Assembly (NCBI GenBank): GCA_934749845.1 | Contig: CAKVHQ010000004.1 | Location: 1-64,000, forward strand | Origin: an uncultured Clostridia bacterium | GTDB taxonomy: Bacteria; Bacillota; Clostridia; Christensenellales; UBA1242 | Length of the DNA stretch: 64,000 nt | Direction of reading: 5' to 3' | Shown: positions 8,026-18,000 of the stretch, in pieces | How the letters are laid out: each line of letters starts with the position of its first letter | How positions within the stretch are numbered: the first letter of the stretch is position 1 | The notes under the pieces: model-generated | Told to the model about the DNA's origin: nothing | Database searches by the model: none | What the model saw: only the letters and a program-made list of their open reading frames with translations | Made by a program: the position numbers and the translations under genes

Positions 8026-8586
8026 ATGGCAGAAGTTATTGAAAAAATTAAGGCTGAAAATGAAACTCCAAAATGGTATGTTTTGCACACAATTTCTGGC
8101 TATGAAAATGTAGCGAAAGAAAACTTGCAAAGAGTTGCAGAAAAAAATAATTTGCAAGATAGAATCTTTGATATCGTTATTCCAACAGAAGAAGTTATCG
8201 AAGAAAAACCAGACGGCAAAAAAGTGTTGGTGGAAAGAAAGTTAATGCCAACCTATTTGCTTGTTAAAATGATTTATGGTGACGATATTTGGCACAGAGT
8301 TACTGGAACTAGAGGAATAACAGGTTTTGTTGGACCTAAAGGAAGACCACTTGCTTTGACCGAACAAGAAATCGTAAATATGCGTTTAGAAAAAACCAAA
8401 GTAGATTCTTCAATAGAAATTGGAGACAAAGTGGAAATTCTAGACGGTGCATTAAATGGTATGTTTGGAACAGTTCAAACCATCGAACCAGAATTAAATC
8501 GTGCAAAAGTAGTTGTGGAAATGTTTGGAAGAGAAACACCTGTTGATGTTGCTCTTGACCAGATAAGAAAAATCAATCAATTTTAA
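8026..8586 (+). CDS. nusG: Transcription elongation/antitermination factor NusG
   Basis: A 186-residue factor that binds the RNA polymerase clamp and links it to Rho or the ribosome. The NGN domain starts KWYVLHTISGYENVAKENL and contains the RNAP-binding RKLMPTYLLVKM segment. The C-terminal KOW domain is IGDKVEILDGALNGMFGTVQTI. Length and order are normal. The secE-nusG spacing is 11 bases with SD TAGGAGG. Confidence 0.97.
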   Translation: MAEVIEKIKAENETPKWYVLHTISGYENVAKENLQRVAEKNNLQDRIFDIVIPTEEVIEEKPDGKKVLVERKLMPTYLLVKMIYGDDIWHRVTGTRGITGFVGPKGRPLALTEQEIVNMRLEKTKVDSSIEIGDKVEILDGALNGMFGTVQTIEPELNRAKVVVEMFGRETPVDVALDQIRKINQF

Positions 8587-8617
8587 TTAAACCAAGCGAA
8601 AGTTTGTTTTAATAAAT

Positions 8618-8676
8618 GTGGGAGAAGTGTAAATCTTTATGCACTTCGCAAAACCACGAACACTCTATTTTAGAGT
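8618..8676 (+). promoter_or_regulatory. Candidate L1-binding mRNA element before rplK
   Basis: Outer stem GTGG (8618-8621) / CCAC (8654-8657); asymmetric internal loop with GA on the left and GCAAAA on the right; inner stem GAAGTGT (8624-8630) / GCACTTC (8641-8647); ten-base loop. The layout resembles the known L1 site of rplKA-type messages. A second small hairpin ACTCTA/TAGAGT (8662-8676) stands directly before the rplK SD. A near copy lies at 9118-9155. Confidence 0.65.
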
Positions 8677-8687
8677 AGGAGGAAAAA

Positions 8688-9113
8688 ATGGCAAAGAAAG
8701 TTAAAGCAGTCATTAAATTACAACTCCCAGGCGGAAAGGCGGTGCCAGGACAAAGCGTTGGTTCTGCTCTTGGACCTCACGGCATTCCAACAATGGAATT
8801 CTTAAAGCAATTTAATGAAAAAACATCAAATCAAGTGGGAATGATTATCCCTGTTATCGTAACAGCATATGAAGATAAATCATTCAGTTTTATCACAAAA
8901 ACACCACCTGCTGCAATCTTAATTAAAAAGGCTTGCGGAATTGAAACCGCATCTGCAACTCCAAACAAAACAAAAGTTGCAAAAATCACAAAAGACCAAA
9001 TTAAACAAATTGCAGAAACAAAAATGGCTGACTTGAACGCTGCATCTGTTGAATCAGCAATGAGCATGATTGCTGGAACAGCAAGAAGCATGGGCGTAGA
9101 AGTAGTTGATTAG
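8688..9113 (+). CDS. rplK: Ribosomal protein uL11
   Basis: A 141-residue protein of the GTPase-associated centre that binds 23S rRNA with L10/L12 and EF-G. The N-terminal domain contains [20 protein letters not shown] with the conserved Pro-rich flexible element. The C-terminal rRNA-binding domain ends [20 protein letters not shown] is strong. The leader carries the putative L1 element, so expression is probably set by free L1 (product of the next gene). Confidence 0.97.
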   Translation: MAKKVKAVIKLQLPGGKAVPGQSVGSALGPHGIPTMEFLKQFNEKTSNQVGMIIPVIVTAYEDKSFSFITKTPPAAILIKKACGIETASATPNKTKVAKITKDQIKQIAETKMADLNAASVESAMSMIAGTARSMGVEVVD

Positions 9114-9117
9114 TTTA

Positions 9118-9155
9118 TGGGAGAGTGTAAATTTGTTATGCACTCGCTAAAACCA
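9118..9155 (+). promoter_or_regulatory. Second candidate L1-binding element, between rplK and rplA
   Basis: Inner stem GAGTGT (9123-9128) / GCACTC (9140-9145), left internal loop GA, right loop GCTAAAA, short outer stem TGG (9118-9120) / CCA (9153-9155). Sequence and shape closely repeat the element at 8618-8657. The rplA SD that follows is weak (AAGGAAAAG). Confidence 0.6.
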
Positions 9156-9175
9156 CAAAAAAGGAAAAGAAAAAA

Positions 9176-9853
9176 ATGAAACAAGGAAAAAGATACACAG
9201 AAGTTGCTAAACTTGTTGATAGAACAAAATTATATGAAACAAACGAAGCAATTGATTTAGCACTTCAAACAGCAAAAGCAAAGTTTGATGAAACATTAGA
9301 ACTTCATGTTAAACTTGGCGTTGACGGCAGAGATGCTAACCAACAAGTTCGTGGCGTTGTTGTTTTGCCAAACGGAACAGGTAAAACTGTTAAAGTTTTA
9401 GTTATTGCAAAAGGAACACCAGCAGAAATTGCAGAAAAAGAAGGCGCAGATTATGTTGGTGCAGAAGAAATTATTGCAAAAATCAATGGCGGTTGGACAG
9501 ATTTTGATGTATGTATCACAACTCCTGATATGATGGGCGTTGTTGGTCGTGTTGCAAAAATCTTGGGACCAAAAGGCTTAATGCCAAACATCAAGAGTGG
9601 AACAGTAACAACAGATGTTGCTAAAGCAATTCATGATGTTAAAGCAGGTAAAGTTGAATACAGACTTGATAAAAACAACATCGTGCATGTTATTTTTGGA
9701 AAAGCAAGCTTTGGAACAGAAAAACTTGCTGAAAACTTAACAGCAGTTATGGATGCTATCATCAAGGCAAAACCTGCAGCAGCAAAGGGTATTTACTTAA
9801 AGAGCGTTTCTATTGCTTCAACAATGGGACCTGGCATTAGAGTTAAATATTAA
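9176..9853 (+). CDS. rplA: Ribosomal protein uL1
   Basis: A 225-residue L1-stalk protein, also the usual translational repressor of its operon. Family signatures are [20 protein letters not shown] and the central [19 protein letters not shown]. The ATG follows a run of A residues with only a weak SD (AAGG), consistent with control by the hairpin just upstream. A strong terminator follows; rplJ and rplL, which usually come next, are absent here. Confidence 0.97.
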   Translation: MKQGKRYTEVAKLVDRTKLYETNEAIDLALQTAKAKFDETLELHVKLGVDGRDANQQVRGVVVLPNGTGKTVKVLVIAKGTPAEIAEKEGADYVGAEEIIAKINGGWTDFDVCITTPDMMGVVGRVAKILGPKGLMPNIKSGTVTTDVAKAIHDVKAGKVEYRLDKNNIVHVIFGKASFGTEKLAENLTAVMDAIIKAKPAAAKGIYLKSVSIASTMGPGIRVKY

Positions 9854-9880
9854 AAGTTAGCCATTATTTATGGCGTATAA

Positions 9881-9910
9881 AAAATTGGAGCAATTTGTTC
9901 CAATTTTTTT
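9881..9910 (+). terminator. Terminator of the rpmG-rplA operon
   Basis: Stem AAAATTGGA (9881-9889) / TCCAATTTT (9899-9907), followed by T residues. A smaller hairpin GCCAT/ATGGC precedes it. The remaining 100 bases up to the next promoter hold nothing I can identify. Confidence 0.88.
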
Positions 9911-10017
9911 ATTTTGCTGTTTTATTTATTATCAATTATTAAAAATAGACGAAATTTTTTTATCCGTTTTTCAATTCTAGTAACTTATTTTACTTGGCTT
10001 AATGGCTTTAAATAACC

Positions 10018-10046
10018 TTGGACTTGTTTTTTTAATGTGATATAAT
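10018..10046 (+). promoter_or_regulatory. Promoter of the GH29 gene, leaderless layout
   Basis: TTGGAC (10018-10023), 17-base spacer, TGA plus TATAAT (10041-10046). The ATG (10054) lies seven bases downstream, so the transcript should begin at or next to the start codon. No SD. Confidence 0.6.
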
Positions 10047-10053
10047 TTATATA

Positions 10054-11052
10054 ATGAAAGAAATAAAATGGTTTAAAAATTCAACCTGCGGGTTAATTGT
10101 GCATTTTGGATTATACTCTTTGCTTGGTGGGGAGTATAAAGACAAAAAGATGGACTCATATTGCGAGTGGATTCAATCTTATGCAAGAATAAAAATAAGC
10201 GAATATGAAAAACTTGCACAAAAATTCAATCCAAAATGTTTTGACGCTGAAAATCTTGTAAAATTTGCTAAAAATAGTGGTTTTAGTTACATAATATTCA
10301 CTGCAAAACATCATGATGGTTTTTGCTTGTTTAGTTCAAAGTATGATAACTGGAATATAATGCACACGCCATACGGTAAGGATATTATCTGTGAAATGTC
10401 TAAAATGTGCAAAAAATATGGAGTAAAGTTTGGGGTATATTACTCGCAAGACCTAGATTGGCACGAGAAAAATGGCGGTGGCTATAATTGTAACAATAAC
10501 GATTGTGCTGGCACAAGTTGGTGCAACGGCTGGGACTTTGATAATGCAATTAAAAACTATGACGATTATTTTAACACTAAAGTTTTAACTCAAATTGAAG
10601 AACTTTGCACAAATTATGGTAATATCGACTTATTTTGGTTTGATACGCCAAAAACAATAAGCAAAAAACAAAGTCAACAACTATATGACTTGGTAAAAAA
10701 ATTGCAACCTAATTGTCTGGTGAACTCGAGGCTGGGTAATGGCTGCTATGATTATGTTACGCTTGGGGATAATGAAATTCCGCAAACTATAAATGAACAA
10801 ACAAGCAAAGATTTTAACGATTTAAATGGCGTTAAATGCTCAAAAAACAGTTTATTTGAATCAGTCTGCACATTAAACAACACTTGGGGATATTCCAAGT
10901 TTGATAATAACTTTAAAAGCATAAATAAAATAAAGCAAATTAAACAACATTTAAACAAATTGGGCATTTGTTATACAATAAATATAGGGCCAGATGGCGA
11001 TGGTAATATTCCGCAAAAAAGTTTAGAAATTTTATCTAATTTAAACAAATAA
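10054..11052 (+). CDS. GH29-type alpha-L-fucosidase-like protein, short form
   Basis: This 332-residue protein has the GH29 catalytic (beta/alpha)8 barrel. Visible landmarks are WFKNSTCGLIVHFGLYS near the start, TAKHHDGFCLFSS, KFGVYYSQDLDWH and NIDLFWFDTP. In the last, the Asp at residue 197 is at the position of the family's nucleophile. It has no signal peptide, so it should act on imported fucosides in the cytoplasm. It ends after the barrel (INIGPDGDGNIP region) and lacks the C-terminal beta-sandwich of usual 440-600-residue enzymes. It is a single-gene unit with promoter and terminator and no sugar transporter nearby. Substrate is unproven. Confidence 0.82.
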   Translation: MKEIKWFKNSTCGLIVHFGLYSLLGGEYKDKKMDSYCEWIQSYARIKISEYEKLAQKFNPKCFDAENLVKFAKNSGFSYIIFTAKHHDGFCLFSSKYDNWNIMHTPYGKDIICEMSKMCKKYGVKFGVYYSQDLDWHEKNGGGYNCNNNDCAGTSWCNGWDFDNAIKNYDDYFNTKVLTQIEELCTNYGNIDLFWFDTPKTISKKQSQQLYDLVKKLQPNCLVNSRLGNGCYDYVTLGDNEIPQTINEQTSKDFNDLNGVKCSKNSLFESVCTLNNTWGYSKFDNNFKSINKIKQIKQHLNKLGICYTINIGPDGDGNIPQKSLEILSNLNK

Positions 11053-11185
11053 ACGAAATTTTAAAGCGTTTTCTTATTTTTAAAAAATATTTGCTAAAAT
11101 TTTTGTAATTTCTTATTTATTAAATTGTTTTATTTTGTTAAGGGAACTAAAAAGACGAATGAGAAGAAAACTAGATTTTTACATT

Positions 11186-11217
11186 AAAAATGGATGATAT
11201 AAAGTCCATTTTTTTAT
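11186..11217 (+). terminator. Terminator after the GH29 gene
   Basis: Stem AAAAATGGA (11186-11194) / TCCATTTTT (11205-11213), then T residues. The 130 bases between the stop codon and this hairpin contain no recognisable gene. Confidence 0.85.
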
Positions 11218-11261
11218 AACCTTGTTAGTTTTATTTTTGTTTAAAATTTTTGTAATAGGTA

Positions 11262-11289
11262 TTGACAATTTTTTTTCGTATGTTATACT
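11262..11289 (+). promoter_or_regulatory. Promoter for the gene at 11313
   Basis: TTGACA (11262-11267), 16-base spacer, TGT plus TATACT (11284-11289). The TTG at 11262 is in frame with the gene but is this -35 box and cannot be its start codon. Confidence 0.75.
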
Positions 11290-11312
11290 TTCATAGTTTT
11301 AAGCGAGGGGTT

Positions 11313-11729
11313 ATGAAAAAAATTCAAACAATAGAAGATTGTGATTTAAAAATTAAAAGTATTAAGAGAATATCAAAAGCATCAAAAGCATTTTTTTGGT
11401 TGTCTACTTTATTCGTTGCAACATTAGCACTTATATTAGACCCATTACCAGGTACTGCAATATGCTTATTGCTAACAGGATTTAATTGCGGAACGATTGC
11501 ACAAGACAACTTGGATAAATTATCAAAAGATTACTTGGCAAAAAGAGCAGAGTTAGTTGAAGAAGAAAGATTAAAAAAAGATGAAGAATACAAATATCAA
11601 AGTCTTGAAATGTCACAAGAAGAATTAGATATTTTGAGTGATGAAAAGAAATCTAAACACGATAAGAAAAAGAAAAAATCTATTAAAAAAGAAAACGAAG
11701 ACGAGAATATAGACGATAATACATTTTAA
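11313..11729 (+). CDS. Small membrane protein with charged tail, unknown function
   Basis: This 138-residue protein was not recognised. A hydrophobic hairpin (about residues 22-58: FFWLSTLFVATLALIL, then TAICLLLTGFNCG) suggests two membrane helices. It is followed by a helical Lys/Glu-rich tail of about 80 residues. The start is ATG 11313 with SD GAGGGG directly upstream. The longer in-frame version would begin inside the promoter. It is a single-gene unit with a terminator at 11728. Confidence 0.65.
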   Translation: MKKIQTIEDCDLKIKSIKRISKASKAFFWLSTLFVATLALILDPLPGTAICLLLTGFNCGTIAQDNLDKLSKDYLAKRAELVEEERLKKDEEYKYQSLEMSQEELDILSDEKKSKHDKKKKKSIKKENEDENIDDNTF

Positions 11730-11754
11730 GTTCACATTTTGTGAACTTTTTTTA
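11728..11754 (+). terminator. Terminator after the small membrane protein
   Basis: Stem AAGTTCAC (11728-11735) / GTGAACTT (11741-11748) plus a T-run; it overlaps the stop codon. Confidence 0.87.
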
Positions 11755-11830
11755 TTTTTAAAAAGTTTAAAATAAAACTTTAAATTTCTGCTTGGCAAGT
11801 TTTTTGCTAATTTTTGCTTATAAAAATCAA

Positions 11831-11859
11831 TTTACTATTTTGTCAAAAAATGCTATCAT
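11831..11859 (+). promoter_or_regulatory. Probable addB promoter, leaderless layout
   Basis: TTTACT (11831-11836), 17-base spacer, TATCAT (11854-11859); the ATG begins six bases later at 11866. No SD is present between them. Confidence 0.45.
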
Positions 11860-11865
11860 AATTTT

Positions 11866-14800
11866 ATGGAAGAAAAGGCAAAAATTTTATGCTCCAATAG
11901 TTTGATAGGTGGCTTTTATTGCTTGCTTGATGATGTAAAAGAAAACAGTCAGGACATGTTTTGTGAAAACATTATAGTCGTGCCAGACCGTTTTACATTA
12001 AACGCAGAAAGGCTTGTTTTTGAGTACCTTAAACTAGAAAGTTCATTTAACATTCAGGTTATGAGTTTGACCAGACTAGTTAATAAAATTCTTGCTAAAA
12101 AACTTGATAAATACGAAATATTGTCGCAAAACATGGGGCTAATGCTAATAACAAAAATCATGCTAGATAATAAAGAAAAATTTGCCGTTTATAAAAGTTT
12201 AAGCCCAGCAGTTTGCAGTGAGTTTTATAACACAATTATTCAATTAAAAAGTAGTGGAATAACCCCACAAGAACTTTTAACAAAAAAACAAGATTTGGTT
12301 TTAAATAGTAAACTTGAAGATATTAAGTTTGTTTATGAGCAATATTTAAGTTTGTGTGAAAACACTAAACTAGACAGTGCAGACTTGCTAAAGTTATTTA
12401 GCCAAGAAGTGTTAAACAGTGAATACATAAAAAAATCTAAAATTTATGTTGGAATGTTTGATTGCTTTAGTTTTAGACAAATGCAAAGCATAACCGCACT
12501 AGCAAAGGCTAGTCAAAATTTTAGCATTTATTTATCTGCAAACACAGTTCAGGAAAATAAAAGAATTTATATAAACGAAACTTTGCAACAAGTGATTGAA
12601 AGTTTTAGGCTAAATAAAATTTCATATAAAATTGAAAATAAAATAAAAAATATTTCAAAAATAAGCAATTTTATCGCCAAAAACTTGTTTTCAACGCCCA
12701 AAAGTAAACTTTCTTGTTCTAATGTGCTCATGGTTGAAGCCGAAGATGTTAATGAAGAAATTGACTTTGTTGCCAGAAAAATAAAACAACTTGTTTTGCA
12801 GGAAAAATATAAATTTTCTAATATAAATATTGCTTGTTGTAATTTTCAAGACTATAAACTTGAAATTGAAAAAATATTTGAACAGTACACATTACCAGTG
12901 TATTTTGATTATCAAAGTAGTTTAAGCGAACATTTCTTTCCAAAATTTGTGTTTAATTTGTTAGATATGTTTAGACTAAATTTTCCACAAGATTTAGTTA
13001 TGAACTATTTGAAAAGTGCCTTTGTTAATGCTAGTGATGAAGAATTTAATAGTTTTAATAATTATGTGGTTAAATACGGTATAGACCATAATGTTTTTCT
13101 CACAAAATTTTTTGATGAAGAAATTGAAATTATTAGAAGCAAATATTTAAGTTTTTTGGAATCTGTTTATAAAAAATTTAAAAAATGTTCAAAAGTTAAC
13201 GATTATTTGCTATTGCTTAACGAAATTATCGCCCATTTTGAATGTGAAAAGGTTTTAAATGATATTTCAACCAATGAAAATAATAATATAGAATTTGCAA
13301 GAGCAACAAGCCAAGTGTATAACAAATTTACCGAAACAATGCAACTAGTGAGTTTGACTTTGGGCGAAACTGTTTGCGATGAAAACTATTTTTATTCTTT
13401 GCTTGAAAATGCTGTGTCTTCGGTTAAATTAAGCAATGTTCCACTAGGTGTGAACAAAATTTTTGTTGGTGATGCAAATTCAAGTTCGTTTATGCCAAAT
13501 AAATGTTTGTTTGTTGTTGGTGCTTGCGACGGAAGTTTCCCTAGTTACAAAAACGATTGTGGCATGATTACAGATAGAGAAATTGAATTATTGGATTCAA
13601 CTAACTTGCTGTCGCCTTCCATTCAGTTTGTTAATAAATGCACCAAATATGGTACATTAGAATTGCTACTTTGTGCAACAGAAAACTTGTATGTTTCTTA
13701 TCCAAGTTTGATGTTTAATGTGGAGAGTGCACCTAGTGAAGTTTTTGACGCATTAAAAAATATATTTAACACAAGTAGTGGCAATGAACTTAACTTTTAC
13801 AAAGTCGCTAGCGAATTGGATTATTTAAAATTAAATAATAGTAAAAACAACTTGAATTTTGTTTTTGGAAATAATTTTCACAAAAATAAATTACTGTCCA
13901 AACAAAACGGCAATGATAATGTGACTACAAATAATTATGATAATTGTGATAAAAATGAAAGTTTAATATCGTTTAAAGATTTATTTTTCCCAAATAAAAC
14001 AGTTTCAGTTAGTGAAATTGAAAGATATTTTGCATGCCCTTATATTCACTTTGTGGAGTACGGGTTAAGGCTTAAAGAAAAAGAAGTTTTTGGCTTAAAA
14101 AGCGTTGATTTTGGAAATTTTCTTCACAAAATTGCAGAAAATTTTGTAAAAATGTTAATAAAAAACAATTTTGAATTTAAAGAAAGTGAAGTTTTAGCGT
14201 TAATAAATAAAATTGCCGAAAGTGATTTTTACAGCAAATCGTATTGTGTTGAAAAGTCGAAAATCACAAGTTTAACAAAAGAAGCATTTGTTATGTGTCA
14301 AAAAATATACAGCCAAATTTGTTTAAGCGATTTTAAGCCAACTCATGTTGAGCAAAAGTTTGTTTCGCCTTTTGAAATCGAAGGATTAAAAATTAAAGGC
14401 AAAATTGACAGGCTTGACGCTTACCAAAACTACTTTGTTGTGTACGACTACAAAACAGGCAAAAACGATTTTAACTACAAAGATGTGTTTTATGGCAATA
14501 AAATTCAATCATTAGTTTATTTAAGTATAATTGAAAATTTGGAAAACAAAATGGGAGTTGGTGCTTTTTACATTCCAATTAAAAGCAAATTTATCGACGA
14601 TGATATGGAAGATAAGTTCAACGGAGTGTTTGTTAACCAAAAGGATATTTTAGAGCAGTTGGATAAAACTCTATTACAAGATAGTTCTAGCAAAATTTTT
14701 AAAATAAAATTTAAAAATGATGGCAGTTTGTATTCCACGAGCGAAAAATATGCACTGTCGCCACTGGAAATTAAAAAACTAAAAGATTATGTTTTAAAAA

Positions 14801-15000
14801 TCTTTTCAAATGCTGTTAAGCAAATTTGTGATGGCAATATTTCTCCATGCCCATCAAAAGATGGTTGCAAGTATTGTAAGTATGCAAGTCTTTGTGGCTA
14901 TGATATTGAAAACTTTGGCTACAGAAAAAAAGAACTTGAAATTTCAAAACAAAATTTCACTGAAATTTTAAAGGAGGCAGAAAATGGAAAACAAAATTAA
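11866..15000 (+). CDS. addB: ATP-dependent helicase/nuclease subunit AddB
   Basis: A 1044-residue AddB, partner of AddA in double-strand break resection and Chi recognition. N-terminal family sequence is IIVVPDRFTLNAERLVFEYL. The C-terminal nuclease has KGKIDRLDAY and VVYDYKTGK (about residues 844-866). The four iron-sulfur cysteines are visible: one in YFACPY (about 723) and three in GCKYCKYASLC (about 1001-1011). Oddity: the N-terminal Walker A loop (GxxGSGKT) expected before the VVPDRF motif is absent; the same place reads CSNSLIGGFYCLL. Its 3' end overlaps addA by 17 bases. Confidence 0.93.
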   Translation: MEEKAKILCSNSLIGGFYCLLDDVKENSQDMFCENIIVVPDRFTLNAERLVFEYLKLESSFNIQVMSLTRLVNKILAKKLDKYEILSQNMGLMLITKIMLDNKEKFAVYKSLSPAVCSEFYNTIIQLKSSGITPQELLTKKQDLVLNSKLEDIKFVYEQYLSLCENTKLDSADLLKLFSQEVLNSEYIKKSKIYVGMFDCFSFRQMQSITALAKASQNFSIYLSANTVQENKRIYINETLQQVIESFRLNKISYKIENKIKNISKISNFIAKNLFSTPKSKLSCSNVLMVEAEDVNEEIDFVARKIKQLVLQEKYKFSNINIACCNFQDYKLEIEKIFEQYTLPVYFDYQSSLSEHFFPKFVFNLLDMFRLNFPQDLVMNYLKSAFVNASDEEFNSFNNYVVKYGIDHNVFLTKFFDEEIEIIRSKYLSFLESVYKKFKKCSKVNDYLLLLNEIIAHFECEKVLNDISTNENNNIEFARATSQVYNKFTETMQLVSLTLGETVCDENYFYSLLENAVSSVKLSNVPLGVNKIFVGDANSSSFMPNKCLFVVGACDGSFPSYKNDCGMITDREIELLDSTNLLSPSIQFVNKCTKYGTLELLLCATENLYVSYPSLMFNVESAPSEVFDALKNIFNTSSGNELNFYKVASELDYLKLNNSKNNLNFVFGNNFHKNKLLSKQNGNDNVTTNNYDNCDKNESLISFKDLFFPNKTVSVSEIERYFACPYIHFVEYGLRLKEKEVFGLKSVDFGNFLHKIAENFVKMLIKNNFEFKESEVLALINKIAESDFYSKSYCVEKSKITSLTKEAFVMCQKIYSQICLSDFKPTHVEQKFVSPFEIEGLKIKGKIDRLDAYQNYFVVYDYKTGKNDFNYKDVFYGNKIQSLVYLSIIENLENKMGVGAFYIPIKSKFIDDDMEDKFNGVFVNQKDILEQLDKTLLQDSSSKIFKIKFKNDGSLYSTSEKYALSPLEIKKLKDYVLKIFSNAVKQICDGNISPCPSKDGCKYCKYASLCGYDIENFGYRKKELEISKQNFTEILKEAENGKQN

Positions 15001-18000
15001 GTTTAGTCCGGAACAGCTTTCTGCCATTAAAAGTGAGCAAACAAGGCTACTTGTTTCGGCAAGTGCTGGAAGTGGAAAAACAAAAGTTTTGGTCGAACGA
15101 ATTGCCGATATTGTTTCAACTAAAAAAGCAAATATCAGTCAAATGCTTGTTGTAACATTCACAAACTTGGCTTCGCTTGAAATGAAAAGCAGGCTTAAAA
15201 AAACTTTGGAAAATCTTGCAAAAACTGATGAGTATTACTACGAGCAATTAAATTTACTAAATACGGCAAATATCAGCACTTTGCATAAATTTTGTCAAAA
15301 TGTTATTCGAGAATTCTTTTACGAAGTGCAAGTTGACCCAAATTTTGCTGTTTTGGATGAAAGTGAGGCTACTTTTTTAAAGCAAAAAGCCCTCGAGCAA
15401 GTTATCAGCGATTACGCCAAAAGTAGCGATGTTGAATTTGAAAAAATTTATCAAATATTTTTTGAAAATAGAAATGACGATGCGTTAAAGCAAAATATTC
15501 TATCAATTTATAGTTTTTTATCTAGCAAAGACGATGAATATTTTGAGCGTATGATAGATACATCATATAATGGTGATATTGAAAAAAATACTGTTATTAA
15601 CTACATCAAAAACGAACTAGATGAAATGCTAGATTTTTACATCAACCATTTTAATGAATGTTTAGTTTCGGCAAAACAAATAAATAGCGAGAATGTTGCA
15701 GAGATAATTAGCAGTCATATATCAATTTTAAAAGCAATAAAAAATTGCGATTTTTATGATGTTCAAAGTACCATTCAAGCCACAAAATTTTCAACTAAAA
15801 AAATTAAAGAAGCAACCGTTGAAGAACAAATGCTTTTAGATGATATTTCGGCAACTATTGATGAAGTAAAAAAACAACTAACTAAAATTTCGCCTTGCTT
15901 TGTAAGTTCAAAGAGCATTTTGGAAACGGAACTTGACGCAAATAAAAAAGTTTTAGAAAAGTTTTATGAGATTGTTAAAAACTTCGGCTATGCCTATTCC
16001 AATCTAAAATTGCAAAAAAATTCTTTAGATTTTGACGATTTGGAGCATTTTTGCCTTAAAATTTTAAAAAACAGCAAAATTAAAGAGCAACTTCAAAATC
16101 GCTTTAAATACATTTTTATTGATGAATATCAGGATACGAATGAAATTCAAGAAAGCATAATTGGTCAACTAACAAATAACAATTTCGTGTTTATGGTGGG
16201 CGATGTTAAGCAAAGCATTTATATGTTTAGACAATGCAATCCGCAAATTTTTGTTAATAAAATGGAACTACTTAAAAGTCAAAACAAAGATAATGTCATT
16301 AACTTAAATGCTAATTTTAGAAGCGACAAAGATATTTTAAATTTTAGCAATTTAGTGTTTGAAAATATAATGCGAAAAGACACTGCCTGCCTGGATTATA
16401 AAGCAGATTCCAAGTTTATTTTTGGAGAAACAGTAGAAAAACAACAAACAAATATTAGTAGTGTTAATTTGTGCTTAATCCAAAAACAAGCAAAAAAAGA
16501 GAGTGAGCAAAGCCCTAAAAATGTCTACTCCATTTTGGACGACAAACTTTCTAAAGACGAAGATTTGGCAATTCAAAAAGAGGCAAAGTTAATTTTTGAA
16601 AAGATTGTTGAACTTAAAAACACGCAATTAAAAGAAAATGGTAAAATTAGAGATATTGAATTTAGCGACATGGCTGTTTTGGTTAGAACGCGAGAAGCCA
16701 TAAAGCAAATATCGCAAGTTTTAACTATGCTGGGCGTTCCTGTTAACGCAGAGTATAATACCAATTTATTTGAAGAAAAGGAAATTAAAGTTTTAATAGA
16801 TTATTTAAAAATATTAAATAATTATTATGATGATATTGCTTTGTCTGGCGTGTTAAAATCGCCAATCATGGAACTGACTGATATTGACCTTGTGATGATA
16901 AGACAAGCCTATTTGGACGTTCCATTCTATGAAGCCGTTAAGTGCTACGCTGAAGAGCAAAGCGATGAGTTATCGAAAAAACTTAAAAAACTTTTTAGCG
17001 ATTTAAAACATTTTGCTTCACTGTTATTATACAGAACTCCAAGCGAGTTGATTGTGGATATAATTGGCTTTTATAACCTTGAACAATATTATTCCAAGCA
17101 CAGCAACTTTTTGCAGATATTAACCAATTATGATTTGTTTGTTAACGAAATAAAAAATATTGGTAGCGACAATTTAAGCCAGCTAATCTCATATATAGAT
17201 AGTTTTGCAAATTCAACTCAAGATGTTAACATAAAAACAAGTGCTAACTCGGTTTATGTTGGAACAATTCATTCAAGCAAAGGGCTTGAGTATCCCGTTG
17301 TGTTTTTAGCAGATACAGCAAAAAAATTTAGTACAATTTCTCTTAAAGAAAAATTGGTTAAAAACGGCGAGTTTGGTTTTGCAATTTCTAACTATGATGT
17401 TGCCAAAAGGCAAAAGAGAGAAGGCGTTATTAAAAACATAATAAAACGCAGAATTTCTCAACAAGAAAAGCAAGAAGAAATGAGAATGCTATATGTTGCC
17501 CTAACGCGTGCAAAATCATACCTTTTTGTTATTGGAAGTTGTGAATTGTCCGCATTAAAACCAATCACGCAAACCTTCCAAATTAAGCAGTCAAACAGTT
17601 ATTTGGATTATATAACAGGCTCGCTTGAACCTTATACACTAAACAATTTGCAACAAGAAAACACAAGCCAAATTTGTCATTACAACAATCTTGATTTTAA
17701 AATTGAAACATACTCTCCAAACTTTGATGACAACTTAATATCTTTAAAAAATAATCAAGCGTTTGAACCGAAATTAGATAATGAATACTTGAGCAAAACT
17801 TTTGAAACAAACAATTTTGCTTTTAAAAACACGGTTACCGCAATTTTGGAGCAACAAGAAGATTATAATATTACCGATTTTAAGATTAAAAACTCTGGTG
17901 TTCATAACGATGAAGACTTTTTGCTTATTGGGACTAATTATCATAAAATAATGGAAACAATAGATTTTTCGGCACAAAGTGTGAAAAGCGAAATAAGCAC

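Noticed and set aside
8587..8687. L10-type leader
   Set aside because: No L10/L12 genes follow; the fold matches an L1-type site better.
11262..11312. N-terminal extension of the 138-residue protein from TTG 11262
   Set aside because: TTG is the -35 box of a good promoter; ATG 11313 has SD GAGGGG.
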